64,000 bases of DNA, from NCBI RefSeq assembly GCF_009801115.1, contig NZ_VTOL01000004.1:1-64000 (forward strand), in the 5' to 3' direction. Under the pieces are notes generated by a model. The model saw nothing but the letters and a program-made list of their open reading frames with translations, was not told where the DNA came from and ran no database searches. Source of the stretch: Dyadobacter sp. 3J3. GTDB taxonomy: Bacteria > Bacteroidota > Bacteroidia > Cytophagales > Spirosomataceae. Both the position numbers and the translations under genes were made by a program. Each line of letters starts with the position of its first letter. The first letter of the stretch is position 1. Of the stretch, positions 16,551-25,478 are shown in pieces.

Positions 16551-17843
16551 ATGTTACAAACAACTTTTATCCGCGAAAACAGAGAACTGACAATCGCCGG
16601 ATTAACCAAGAAGCATTTTAAAGACCCGGAAGCAGCTGTTGACCGGATTATCGAATTGGACCGCCTGCGTCGTGAAACACAGCAGGAACTTGATGCTGTG
16701 CTGACCCAGTCTAATGCGAAAGCAAAAGAAATTGGCGGTTTGATGAAGGAAGGCAAAAAGGCCGAAGCAGAGTTAGCCAAAGGTGAAACGGCTGCTTTAA
16801 AAGAAAGATCGAAACAGCTGGAAGAGCAGCATAAGGCAACGGAAGAGGAGTTATTAGGCGAGCTGGTAAAACTTCCTAACCTTCCGCATGCAAGTGTTCC
16901 GGAAGGCCGTACCGCTGAGGATAATGTGAACGAATTGGAAGAAGGTGCAAAACCTGCTCTTTTTGAAGGTGCTCAGCCACACTGGGAATTAATCAAAAAA
17001 CTGGGTGGAAAAATTGCTCCGATCATTGATTTTGAACTTGGTAATAAAATTACAGCGGCCGGTTTTCCGGTTTATAAAGGAAAAGCGGCGCGTTTACAAC
17101 GTGCGATGATCGCTTTCTTTTTGGACGAAGCAGGAAAAGCAGGTTATACCGAAGTACAGGTTCCGATCCTTATCAACGCAGATTCTGGTTTTGGCACGGG
17201 GCAGTTGCCGGATAAAGAAGGCCAGATGTATCATGATGCTCAGGATGACCTTTATTTAATTCCGACTGCGGAAGTTCCGGTTACCAATTTGTACCGTGAT
17301 GTGATTGTTGCGGAAAACGAATTGCCGGTCAAAAATGTGGCTTACACCCCTTGTTTCCGTCGTGAAGCTGGAAGCTGGGGAGCGCATGTTCGTGGGCTGA
17401 ATCGTTTGCACCAGTTTGATAAAATCGAAATTGTTCAGATTTGTAAGCCTGAAGATTCTTACCAGGCTTTGTCTGATATGTCAAACCATGTGAAAGGATT
17501 GCTGGAAAAACTGGAATTACCTTTCCGTATTTTGCGTCTTTGTGGTGGCGATATGGGTTTTACATCTGCACTTACTTTCGACTTTGAAGTTTGGTCTGCG
17601 GGACAGGAGAGATGGCTGGAATGCAGTTCTGTTTCTAATTTTGAAACTTACCAGGCAAACCGTTTGAAATTGCGTTACAAAACGGCTGATAAGAAAACTC
17701 AATTGCTCCATACGCTTAACGGCTCCGCTTTGGCATTACCGCGCATTGTAGCAGCTTTGTTGGAAAACAATCAGCAGGCGGATGGAACGATCCGTATACC
17801 CGCTGTTTTGGTACCTTATTGTGGTTTTGATACAATTGAATAA
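16551..17843 (+). CDS. serS: Serine--tRNA ligase
   Basis: A class II synthetase that charges tRNA-Ser. Residues about 25-105 form the long coiled-coil arm that contacts the variable arm of tRNA-Ser (rich in Glu, Lys and Ala). The catalytic core has class II motif 2, FRREAGSWGAHVRGLNRLHQF, and motif 3, with LNGSALALPRIVAALLENNQ near the end. It has 430 residues, the usual length. The start ATG lies directly after the palindrome-rich repeat. A good terminator follows. Confidence 0.96.
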   Translation: MLQTTFIRENRELTIAGLTKKHFKDPEAAVDRIIELDRLRRETQQELDAVLTQSNAKAKEIGGLMKEGKKAEAELAKGETAALKERSKQLEEQHKATEEELLGELVKLPNLPHASVPEGRTAEDNVNELEEGAKPALFEGAQPHWELIKKLGGKIAPIIDFELGNKITAAGFPVYKGKAARLQRAMIAFFLDEAGKAGYTEVQVPILINADSGFGTGQLPDKEGQMYHDAQDDLYLIPTAEVPVTNLYRDVIVAENELPVKNVAYTPCFRREAGSWGAHVRGLNRLHQFDKIEIVQICKPEDSYQALSDMSNHVKGLLEKLELPFRILRLCGGDMGFTSALTFDFEVWSAGQERWLECSSVSNFETYQANRLKLRYKTADKKTQLLHTLNGSALALPRIVAALLENNQQADGTIRIPAVLVPYCGFDTIE

Positions 17844-17870
17844 GATTTGATTGCAGATATTATATCAGAT

Positions 17871-17901
17871 AAGCCTTCACAGTTTGTGGGGGCTTTTTTG
17901 T
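17871..17901 (+). terminator. Terminator after serS
   Basis: AAGCCTTCACA, GTT and TGTGGGGGCTT form an 11-bp stem with two G-T pairs, then TTTTT. Confidence 0.8.
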
Positions 17902-17961
17902 TAAATAAACTTAAAGCTGTTTTTAGAGAAGACCTATTTTTTATCTTGTATAAAAAAGATA

Positions 17962-18282
17962 ATGAAGCGTTTATGTTTAATCATGTCTTTCTACTTTTCA
18001 TTTTCTGTTTGCACGGGGATGATTTCAATTTTCTCCTGGATTGTTGTTGATGCACCATTATTTGGAGATTTCTGGCACTTTTTAAAAGGTTATTTTCTGA
18101 TGAAAATAGCTTCTGATCTGGTTATGTGGTATTACCTGAGAAGTAATAATCCTGATCGGCTATTTTTTTATTTCAATCTGTCAATATCTGAATTGCGACT
18201 TTTTGTTACTGCCTTTGCATTAGATATCCTGGCATTTTTAGTGTTTATGTTTTTTGTCCATTTGGTGAATTTTTTAAAATAA
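17962..18282 (+). CDS. Small three-span membrane protein beside an ABC ATPase
   Basis: A 106-residue, strongly hydrophobic protein with about three membrane segments (roughly 5-28, 38-58, 75-100). I do not recognise a family. It ends 8 bases before the ABC ATPase gene on the same strand, so the two are probably co-transcribed. The pair may form a small membrane complex, but 106 residues is far below a normal ABC permease. It also follows serS, with a terminator between them. Confidence 0.65.
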   Translation: MKRLCLIMSFYFSFSVCTGMISIFSWIVVDAPLFGDFWHFLKGYFLMKIASDLVMWYYLRSNNPDRLFFYFNLSISELRLFVTAFALDILAFLVFMFFVHLVNFLK

Positions 18283-18290
18283 ATCTGATT

Positions 18291-18947
18291 ATGGATATTC
18301 TCGAAGCAGATAGCATTTGGCTGGAATATAATGGACGGAAAGTACTTCAAAGCATTTATTTGAAAGTTGAAACGGGAAAGGTAACAGGCTTGCTTGGTAG
18401 AAATGGAACTGGCAAAACAAGTTTATTAAGGATGATATTTGGCTCGTTGAGAGGACAAAATCAATCTGTTAGGATTAATGGCGACTATGTTTCACATCCT
18501 TACCTCGAAAAAAATCTATTGCGTTATTTGCCGCAGGTTCCGTTTGCTCCGAAGGGTTTAACCGTTGAAAAGTTATGCAGTTTGTATAGCGTTTCTTTTT
18601 CGGAAATGGTTTCGAACTTTCCTGATTTGGAGAAATACAAAAAAGAACAACTTTGGAATTTATCAGGTGGTAATATGAGGCTAGTTGAAACATTACTGAT
18701 TTTACTTTCACCGGTTTCATTTGTTTTGCTGGATGAACCCTTTACACATCTTGATCCTGTTATTATCGAACAATTGCTAGTCATAATTAATGAACAAAAA
18801 AATAACAAGGGGATTATTTTGTCGGATCATTTTTACCGATATGTATTATCGGCCAGCGATGCTGTGTATCTCATTATTCCGGGTGGTAAAAGTGTTTTGT
18901 TAAAGGAGCCGCAGGAGAATTTGAAATCACTTGGATACATTTCCTGA
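18291..18947 (+). CDS. ABC transporter-type ATP-binding protein
   Basis: A 218-residue ABC ATPase with Walker A GRNGTGKTS (residues 36-44), signature LSGGNMR (around 124) and Walker B FVLLDEPFTHLDP (around 143-155). A switch His follows in LSDHFYRY. The order and spacing are those of a complete nucleotide-binding domain. The only candidate membrane partner nearby is the 106-residue protein upstream. Its 3' end overlaps the MutS-like gene on the other strand by 21 bases. The substrate is unknown, and it may not be a transporter. Confidence 0.88.
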   Translation: MDILEADSIWLEYNGRKVLQSIYLKVETGKVTGLLGRNGTGKTSLLRMIFGSLRGQNQSVRINGDYVSHPYLEKNLLRYLPQVPFAPKGLTVEKLCSLYSVSFSEMVSNFPDLEKYKKEQLWNLSGGNMRLVETLLILLSPVSFVLLDEPFTHLDPVIIEQLLVIINEQKNNKGIILSDHFYRYVLSASDAVYLIIPGGKSVLLKEPQENLKSLGYIS

Positions 18948-20303
18948 CTCAGAAACTTTTATTTTCAAAAGCTCCGGTATCCCCACTTTCTTCAAAATCA
19001 GCTGTCCAATTTTCTCGGACGCTATTCCTTCTTCAATTTGAAACGTATTTTCAAAATCTGATCCGGTAACTTTTGTTTTAAAACAACGGAAGGAAGTGGC
19101 ACGGGAAGTTTTATAATTTTCAAGTAATTCGTAAAGATGTGTGGATACCAGAAAGATAGAATTTACGTGATTGGAAAAACCATCGACAACCGTTTTGGAA
19201 CAATGAAAAGCATCCTCCTGATTGGTACCACGAAAGAGTTCGTCGATGATCACAAAACATTTTTTTCCATGATTTAATGCTTCGGCGATATCGTTTATCC
19301 GCATAATTTCATTGTAAAAATGGCTATAACCAAGTTCCAGATTATCAGTAAGATGAATGGAAGTAAACAGTTTATCGAAGAACGAAATTTTCATCCTGAC
19401 AGCCGGAACAGGCCAGCCCAGATGCGCCAGATACACGGCAGCACCACAGGTTTTCAGAAAAGTCGTCTTGCCACTGGTATTAGCCCCTGTTAGCAAACAA
19501 AGGGATCTTTCTTCAGCTACTACGAAATCATTCGGAATAGCATTTTTGATCAGCGGATGCCAGATTTTTTCTGCTTCAAAAGTGGTATCATTTTCAACAA
19601 ATTCCGGAAAGTTTAAATTGTATTTTCTTTGGGCAGAGGCAATGGAAACATAGGCGTCAAAAGTATAGCAGATATCGAGAAGTCTCCGAAATGATTCTTT
19701 GTGTGTGATTCTGAAATAATAATCTCTGTAAAAAACGGAACTTAGAGAAAGCCGGTCGTCTTTGGTTTTGAGAAAAGAATTGATACTATCAGACAACAGA
19801 AATTTGGTCAGAAAATTAAAATCATCCTTCGCATCATCCGGAATCGTTTCGTTTTCAAAACAAATAACTAAATCACGCATACCGCGTATCAGCATCAAAG
19901 TAGCAGTCAAACCGCTTTGAACAAGATAAAATTCAGCAGGATGGCGGCGGGAATAGAAAAATGTATCGACCCAGTGTTTAAACATATCCTGGGACATCGT
20001 ATAGGAGATGTTGGAAGCGTAATAACTTTCGGCGGCGGCTATATAGGCCCGCGACACATTCAGCTGCCAGGATTCAATATTTTGAGAAATTGATTTTAGC
20101 AGAGATTGAAAAGACAGAATTTCAGGAAGGGAATTCTTGGGTTTGGCAATCAGTGTTTTCAGAAAGTCCTGCCCGCCCTGGGTCTTCGCGTGATCAAAGA
20201 ATTGCAGAATACTTCCTTCCTTGCTATTGCGGCTCTGAATTTGTAACTCATCAAGCGTGTGACTGTCGACGGAATGCATACATGAAGATTTATCTATCTC
20301 CAA
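18927..20303 (-). CDS. Short MutS-family ATPase
   Basis: A 458-residue protein with a C-terminal MutS-type ATPase. Walker A is TGANTSGKTTFLKT (around 269-282), Walker B is CFVIIDELFRGTNQEDAF (around 345-360), and the final His segment is SIFLVSTHLYELL. The upstream half corresponds to the lever/clamp core. The mismatch-reading domain I of MutS is absent, and so is a Smr nuclease domain of MutS2. It therefore probably acts on branched or special DNA, or has another role. It converges on the ABC ATPase gene with a 21-base overlap. It may be a Bacteroidota-specific branch of the family. Confidence 0.85.
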   Translation of the reverse strand: MEIDKSSCMHSVDSHTLDELQIQSRNSKEGSILQFFDHAKTQGGQDFLKTLIAKPKNSLPEILSFQSLLKSISQNIESWQLNVSRAYIAAAESYYASNISYTMSQDMFKHWVDTFFYSRRHPAEFYLVQSGLTATLMLIRGMRDLVICFENETIPDDAKDDFNFLTKFLLSDSINSFLKTKDDRLSLSSVFYRDYYFRITHKESFRRLLDICYTFDAYVSIASAQRKYNLNFPEFVENDTTFEAEKIWHPLIKNAIPNDFVVAEERSLCLLTGANTSGKTTFLKTCGAAVYLAHLGWPVPAVRMKISFFDKLFTSIHLTDNLELGYSHFYNEIMRINDIAEALNHGKKCFVIIDELFRGTNQEDAFHCSKTVVDGFSNHVNSIFLVSTHLYELLENYKTSRATSFRCFKTKVTGSDFENTFQIEEGIASEKIGQLILKKVGIPELLKIKVSESGNVSK

Positions 20304-20353
20304 AAGTATGCAGATCGTGGAAAGTAATTTTCTTAAAAATAGTTAAAAATCAG

Positions 20354-21607
20354 TTAGTTAATCTGATTTCGTGTTTGCTTTTTCGGAAATGCAAGCCAAA
20401 CAAAATATCCCGTCAGGACGATAATACTGATTTGGAAAATATAATCAACAATAAAATCTGTTGAAGCGGTGATATCAGCAGGTTTCAGGTAACGCGGCAT
20501 TCCTAACCGCCACCAGTAGGAAGGATGCACTACGCAAAGCACATTGAAAATAAGCAGTAAAATAATCTGTTTCTTGCTCGTCCAGTCAATCACATAAAAC
20601 ACCAATGGAATCAGAAACAGGAAAATATAATTGCTGTATGCACTTTGCTGTATCACCATCATAGTCGCATATAAAACCACCCAAACGCGTGAAAGCATAA
20701 TCCGGAAATCGGCATTTTGCAAACGAAAAGCAGCGATACAGGCAAGTCCGACCGATACAACCAACCCAACCCAGTTCCAGAATTTTTCACCAACACCAAT
20801 TCCGTTAAAAAACCAGGGATTAATAATGGCAAGAATATTTGGTGCACGCAAAACTTTTGCTTCATCCAATGGCTGCATAAAATCCAGACCTACCAACGGG
20901 TACAATATTCCCAAAGCAATAATTCCTACAATTGCCATCGGAATAACAAACCGGATTTTATGTTTTTCAAGAAGAAAAATCGGAATAAGGATCAAAACGA
21001 AAATGGCTTTTGTCATCAATAAACCAATTCCTAAAACCACTGCAAACCATTCCACCCTTACCGTTTTTTCTCTTACCAAATAAGCCAGCACAACAAAAAG
21101 CCACATCCAGACATCTTCCTGCGCGCCGATGATGCAGAGCACCAAAGATCCGGGAAGTATCAGGTAAACCAGTGCCTTAAATAAAAACGATCCGCGGGAT
21201 TGAAAAGGGCGGAAAAAGTGCCAGGAAACCCATAATGCAACGCCATCCATGACGGCCATCGTGAGTACGATCATTTTCGGATCATACCAAAGCTTTAACC
21301 AGATTCCTACAAAATAGGCGTAAAGCGGAGAATATGGCGACCAGAAATCGCGGTAGACGATCTGTCCCATCGATGCTTTGCTGCCTTCATCCCAAAAACC
21401 TAAAACATCAGAAGTTGGTGTAATGTTGGCAATAAGGTAAATGGCCACGAACGGAATCAGGCGGAAAATAATCCAGCCAATAATCAATGAAACTCTGACA
21501 CTTTTATTTTCAAGCCATGCTGAAATCTTTTTCCGTTGGGAAATAACGATAATCAACAGCACAATGGCGGCAAGGCTAATGCCTAATTTTCCTAAAACGA
21601 TATTCAT
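20354..21607 (-). CDS. GT-C-like multi-span membrane protein (second of pair)
   Basis: A 417-residue protein with about ten membrane segments. The first external loop holds TPTSDVLGFWDEG and VYRDFWSPYSPLYAYF, the acidic loop and Arg-Asp arrangement seen in GT-C glycosyltransferases (GT39/GT87 type) that use lipid-linked sugars. It overlaps the upstream paralogue by 4 bases (ATGA), so translation is likely coupled. Both may add sugars to lipids or proteins at the outer face of the inner membrane. The exact reaction cannot be read from the sequence. Confidence 0.7.
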   Translation of the reverse strand: MNIVLGKLGISLAAIVLLIIVISQRKKISAWLENKSVRVSLIIGWIIFRLIPFVAIYLIANITPTSDVLGFWDEGSKASMGQIVYRDFWSPYSPLYAYFVGIWLKLWYDPKMIVLTMAVMDGVALWVSWHFFRPFQSRGSFLFKALVYLILPGSLVLCIIGAQEDVWMWLFVVLAYLVREKTVRVEWFAVVLGIGLLMTKAIFVLILIPIFLLEKHKIRFVIPMAIVGIIALGILYPLVGLDFMQPLDEAKVLRAPNILAIINPWFFNGIGVGEKFWNWVGLVVSVGLACIAAFRLQNADFRIMLSRVWVVLYATMMVIQQSAYSNYIFLFLIPLVFYVIDWTSKKQIILLLIFNVLCVVHPSYWWRLGMPRYLKPADITASTDFIVDYIFQISIIVLTGYFVWLAFPKKQTRNQIN

Positions 21608-22875
21608 GCCGTTGCCAGTTTATCAGGGTTTACTACGTTTTGATACGTTTGGCGTAAAACCCAGACATAACATAACACATTCAGGATTTGTAACGTGTAT
21701 TCAAACAGGTTGGAAAGATTTCCGAACATGCCAAAGGAAGTGTAGGAAGGCTGGCCAATGTAAACCCAAACAAAAGGCTGAACAACGGTAAGCCAGTTTA
21801 AAACCAACAGAACGGCAACGTGCCAGGTTTTTCTGATATCAATAATATCAAACAGAACCGCCATCAAATAAGCAATAAGATACGCACCCATGGCACTGGC
21901 CTGGAAAATCATCATACAAACAAAAACAGCGATAAATATTCCAGGCAAAATTTCACTAATATGTCTGTGACGCGCTTTGAAAGCCATGTAAGTCGGGATG
22001 AAAACGGTAAACAGTAAACCAATCCAGTTGATCATAGTCGACTTTTTCTCATTGATATGAATAAACAATTCAACAAAAGGCCGGCTGGTGGAGAATAGAT
22101 TTGGCGTCATTAACTGTTCCGTGTGGCGAATTGGCATCAGGAATAAATCACCGATCTGCCAGTACAAAAATCCAACGGCAGGAATGCCAACGACTGCCAT
22201 AACGATGAGCATTTTGATCGGCTTTTTAACAACAACCAGAATTGCAGGAAGCAAAAAGATAAAGGTTACTTTGATTGTCAGCAAAGTCAGCGCAAAAAGC
22301 AGCCCGACACCAATTTCATAGTTTTCTTTATGTTTGATCGTGTAACGCCAGATCAATAAGGCAGCGCCCCAAAACCAGACTTCTTCCTGGCCGTCTACAA
22401 GAATATACATAAAACCAGCTGGCAACATCAAATAAATGATGGCAAGCTGCAAAGCCCGGCTGCTTTTGATTTTATAAGTTTGATAGGTAAGCCAGAGAAT
22501 AGCACTTTCCATTACAACCATAAAAAGTACGATGGCGCGGGCATTATGCCAGATCCAGATTGGAATGGTAATAATGTACGCATATAGCGGAGCGTGATAT
22601 GACCAGAAATCACGATAAACAAAACCGCCTGCTTTGGCCGCTTCTGCTTTGTAAAAGAAAAAAGGAATATCACCGCGTGGGTCTTCATTGGCAACAAGGA
22701 AAATAAGTATCCACGGAATAAGTCGAAGAAGGATAAAAGCAATCGCGAAAATTGATTTTTCCTTTTCCTGCTGCCATTTGGAAAAAAGATCAGATCGGCT
22801 TATCCCCCAGAAAATACCCAGCGTGAGACCCAGGTTGATGAAAAGCTTGATATAAAAAACGGTAAGAATGGGCAT
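21604..22875 (-). CDS. GT-C-like multi-span membrane protein (first of pair)
   Basis: A 423-residue paralogue of the downstream gene. The same features occur in the same order: a long first membrane segment, WILIFLVANEDPRGDIPFF, then VYRDFWSYHAPLYAYI with the RDFW motif, and IWHNARAIVLFMVVMESAILW. About ten membrane segments are present. The shared RDFW-(S)-Y/P-xAPLYAY block indicates a tandem duplication of a glycosyltransferase-like gene. No acceptor or donor gene is nearby. It is the first gene of the two-gene unit. The divergent acyl-CoA dehydrogenase gene starts about 200 bases away. Confidence 0.7.
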   Translation of the reverse strand: MPILTVFYIKLFINLGLTLGIFWGISRSDLFSKWQQEKEKSIFAIAFILLRLIPWILIFLVANEDPRGDIPFFFYKAEAAKAGGFVYRDFWSYHAPLYAYIITIPIWIWHNARAIVLFMVVMESAILWLTYQTYKIKSSRALQLAIIYLMLPAGFMYILVDGQEEVWFWGAALLIWRYTIKHKENYEIGVGLLFALTLLTIKVTFIFLLPAILVVVKKPIKMLIVMAVVGIPAVGFLYWQIGDLFLMPIRHTEQLMTPNLFSTSRPFVELFIHINEKKSTMINWIGLLFTVFIPTYMAFKARHRHISEILPGIFIAVFVCMMIFQASAMGAYLIAYLMAVLFDIIDIRKTWHVAVLLVLNWLTVVQPFVWVYIGQPSYTSFGMFGNLSNLFEYTLQILNVLCYVWVLRQTYQNVVNPDKLATA

Positions 22876-23000
22876 GTTTTGAAAAATGTCTTTTATGAAG
22901 TGTGCTGATATAAGTCAGAGTAAATATATACGAAGGCGCAAACTTAAGATATCTTTTTTTCAAAATGATCAGCAAAACACAAAGTTTTAATAAGTTAGAA

Positions 23001-23022
23001 ATTAGTATGCTTGCATACTAAT
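23001..23022. promoter_or_regulatory. Perfect inverted repeat at the acyl-CoA dehydrogenase promoter
   Basis: ATTAGTATGC, TT and GCATACTAAT form perfect 10-bp arms with a 2-nt spacer. It covers the region where the -33 box should lie, 12 bases before the -7 box. It is a strong candidate operator for a TetR-type repressor. No such regulator gene lies nearby. Confidence 0.6.
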
Positions 23023-23033
23023 TGCGAAAATGT

Positions 23034-23041
23034 TATTTTTG
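23034..23041 (+). promoter_or_regulatory. Acyl-CoA dehydrogenase promoter -7 box
   Basis: TATTTTTG fits TAnnTTTG. A TTG lies 20 bases upstream, inside the inverted repeat, so binding there should block transcription. Confidence 0.6.
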
Positions 23042-23099
23042 ATCGATTCATTAGAAATAAAAGTACTTTTTTATGCCATACAGTGCGCAGTTAACCGGA

Positions 23100-24239
23100 A
23101 TGGATTTCAATATGAGTGAAGAACATGAGGCGGTGCAAGATGCTGCACGCGACTTTGCTCAAAACGTGTTATTAGCAGGTGTCATTGAACGTGATAATGA
23201 TCAGAAATTTGACAGAACCCTGATAAAAAAGATGGGGGATCTCGGTTTTCTAAGCATGATGGTAAAGCCGGAATATGGAGGTGGAGGCATGGATACCATT
23301 TCGTATGTGATTGCCATGGAGGAAATTTCCAAAGTTGATGCATCCGCCGCTGTGATTATGTCTGTGAATAATTCGCTGGTTTGCTGGGGAATCCAGGCGT
23401 ATGGAACGGAGGAACAAAAGAAAAAATATCTGACCCGGTTGTCCTCAGGCGATGAAATAGGCGCATTTTGTTTGTCGGAGCCGGAGGCTGGTTCCGATGC
23501 TACCTCTCAGCATACGACGGCAGAAGATATGGGCGATCACTATTTATTAAACGGTACCAAAAACTGGATCACAAACGGAAATTCATCGGAAATTTGCCTG
23601 GTTATGGCGCAAACCCATCCGGAAAAGGGTCATAAGGGTATCAACGTTTTAATTGTTGAAAAGGGATCGCCCGGGTTTATGGTGGGTCGGAAAGAAGATA
23701 AAATGGGAATCAGGGCATCGGATACGCATACCTTGATGTTTACAGATGTGAAAGTTCCGAAGGAAAACAGGATTGGAGAAGATGGTTTTGGATTCAAATT
23801 TGCGATGACGGTTTTGAACGGAGGCAGAATTGGTATCGCTGCACAAGCATTAGGTATTGCGGCAGGAGCTTTCGAATTATCGTTAAAATATGCACAGGAA
23901 AGAAAAACTTTCGGGAGGCCGATCAGCGATCATCAGGCAATACAGTTCAAGCTGGCAGAAATGGCAACCCGTATCGAGGCAGCAAGGTTACTGGTTTATA
24001 AAGCAGCGAGACTTAAAGATCAGGGCAAAAATTACATTCAGGCAGCCGCCATGGCCAAGCTTTTTGCGTCCGATGTTGCCATGTGGGTGACAACGGAAGC
24101 CGTTCAGGTTCACGGGGGTTACGGCTATGTGAAGGAATATCATGTGGAACGTATGATGCGCGACGCAAAAATTACACAAATCTATGAAGGTACCTCTGAA
24201 ATCCAAAAATTAGTAATTGCTCGTGAGTTGCTAAAATAG
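23100..24239 (+). CDS. Acyl-CoA dehydrogenase
   Basis: An FAD enzyme that introduces a trans-2 double bond into acyl-CoA during beta-oxidation or branched amino-acid breakdown. Visible motifs are GAFCLSEPEAGSDA (FAD/substrate), WITNG, ERKTFGRPISDHQAIQFKLA (Arg for FAD pyrophosphate), QVHGGYGY and the C-terminal YEGTSEIQ, which holds the likely catalytic Glu. The ATG at 23100 gives 379 residues, the common length. An upstream ATG at 23073 would add nine residues. It is transcribed alone and is likely repressed through the palindrome at 23001-23022. Chain-length preference is unknown; short-chain (butyryl-type) is plausible. Confidence 0.95.
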   Translation: MDFNMSEEHEAVQDAARDFAQNVLLAGVIERDNDQKFDRTLIKKMGDLGFLSMMVKPEYGGGGMDTISYVIAMEEISKVDASAAVIMSVNNSLVCWGIQAYGTEEQKKKYLTRLSSGDEIGAFCLSEPEAGSDATSQHTTAEDMGDHYLLNGTKNWITNGNSSEICLVMAQTHPEKGHKGINVLIVEKGSPGFMVGRKEDKMGIRASDTHTLMFTDVKVPKENRIGEDGFGFKFAMTVLNGGRIGIAAQALGIAAGAFELSLKYAQERKTFGRPISDHQAIQFKLAEMATRIEAARLLVYKAARLKDQGKNYIQAAAMAKLFASDVAMWVTTEAVQVHGGYGYVKEYHVERMMRDAKITQIYEGTSEIQKLVIARELLK

Positions 24240-24317
24240 GCCCTTTTGGGCATTTTCCTGCATATTGTTCTAAATGTGGGATTAATTTCATCTTAAAAAG
24301 ATACTTTTTTTATATTT

Positions 24318-24346
24318 TTTGTTAATACATGCTTGTATTAGTTTTG
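24318..24346 (+). promoter_or_regulatory. Promoter of the AraC-type regulator with internal inverted repeat
   Basis: TTTG (24318-24321), a 17-nt spacer and TAGTTTTG (24339-24346) fit both consensus boxes. The spacer holds TAATACA, TGCT, TGTATTA (24323-24340), a 7-bp inverted repeat. A second -7-like TAGATTTG lies at 24357-24364. TTGTACAA occurs twice, 18 bases apart (24344-24351 and 24362-24369), a possible site for the regulator itself. Confidence 0.6.
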
Positions 24347-24412
24347 TACAATTTATTAGATTTGTACAAAAATTGAATAATCGGTTCTTTTGGGCCCTAA
24401 ATATATACATGT

Positions 24413-25342
24413 ATGGAAGACTATAATAAGATTATTGAGTCATTAGGCGTGAAATTTGTAAAAGCGAGACATATCCGTATTTTACAACCGATCACGATCA
24501 AGAATTTTTACGACGTACAGAATTCACTTACAATTTTGTACGATGGAGAAGTTTCGTTTGGTAGCGAAGAATCTCATAAGGTAGAGGAAGGTGACATGTT
24601 GTTTATTCCAGGTGGAAAACATGCAACGGTAACTTACGGAAATACCCAAACAGCCAAAACGGTTTCGAACGAAGAGTTCATGACAAACCGGGATAATTAT
24701 ATAGAAGCCGGACATGACCCCGCTTTAATCGGAAAATTGCCAAATTCATTTGGTTTGATCTCTTTTGAGGCGAAAGTTTTTGATACGGTTAACTTCTTTA
24801 CATCGCTGGATGTTCCTCCGTTTTTGATCAAAAGAGACGATCAGATCGCAATCACGATCAATCAGATCCTGACAGAAGATATGCTTGATATTCCTGGTAA
24901 GGGACGTATCATCAAAATCAAAACAGAAGAAGTTGTAATCGAAATTATTCGTTACATTCTTAAAAATAAATTGTTTGTTGAACAACTTGTTACAAACAGT
25001 ACTTATTTCAAGGACCCTCGTTTGATCGATATCTTTGCTTATATCAAAGACAATTTGGGGGGCGATCTGTCCAATAAAGTTTTGGCAAACGTAGCGAACG
25101 TATCGGAAGATTACGTTGGACAGTATTTCAAAATGCTGACGGGTATTAATCCTCAGGATTATATTGAATACCAACGTATGGAAAAAGCGGTTGACCTGCT
25201 TCGTACTTCGAAGAAAAGCATCCGTGCGATCGGTTCTGACGTTGGATACAAAGACACAGCTTACTTCTGCCGTCGTTTCAAAATGATGTTTGGTATTCCA
25301 GCCGGTAAAATGCGTCGTCGTGAATCTTTGATGAACGTTTAG
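24413..25342 (+). CDS. AraC-family transcriptional regulator
   Basis: A 309-residue regulator. The N-terminal part (about 20-110) is a cupin-like sensor with VEEGDMLFIPGGKHATVTYG. The middle section is helical. The C-terminal AraC DNA-binding domain occupies about 205-300 with two helix-turn-helix units: LSNKVLANVANVSEDYVGQY and IRAIGSDVGYKDTAYFCRRF, followed by the family Pro/Gly-x-G turn (GIPAGKMRRR). Ligand and targets are unknown. The neighbouring acyl-CoA dehydrogenase is a candidate target, since both promoters carry palindromes with ATGCTTG. A terminator follows. Confidence 0.9.
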   Translation: MEDYNKIIESLGVKFVKARHIRILQPITIKNFYDVQNSLTILYDGEVSFGSEESHKVEEGDMLFIPGGKHATVTYGNTQTAKTVSNEEFMTNRDNYIEAGHDPALIGKLPNSFGLISFEAKVFDTVNFFTSLDVPPFLIKRDDQIAITINQILTEDMLDIPGKGRIIKIKTEEVVIEIIRYILKNKLFVEQLVTNSTYFKDPRLIDIFAYIKDNLGGDLSNKVLANVANVSEDYVGQYFKMLTGINPQDYIEYQRMEKAVDLLRTSKKSIRAIGSDVGYKDTAYFCRRFKMMFGIPAGKMRRRESLMNV

Positions 25343-25369
25343 TTTTAAGCAGAGAAATAATTAAGAATT

Positions 25370-25400
25370 AGAGCTGTCTGAAAAGGCAGCTCTTTTTTTG
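25370..25400 (+). terminator. Terminator after the AraC-type regulator
   Basis: AGAGCTG and CAGCTCT enclose TCTGAAAAGG, then seven T residues. Confidence 0.85.
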
Positions 25401-25478
25401 TTTTTTTATAATCATAATTTTTATTTTAATAATTATAAATCCTATATTTCGCTTACTACTCAAATAAAAGCTTGGCTC

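Noticed and set aside
17847..18050. 67-codon frame after serS
   Set aside because: It overlaps the serS terminator and the better frame at 17962-18282, which is spaced for co-expression with the ABC ATPase.
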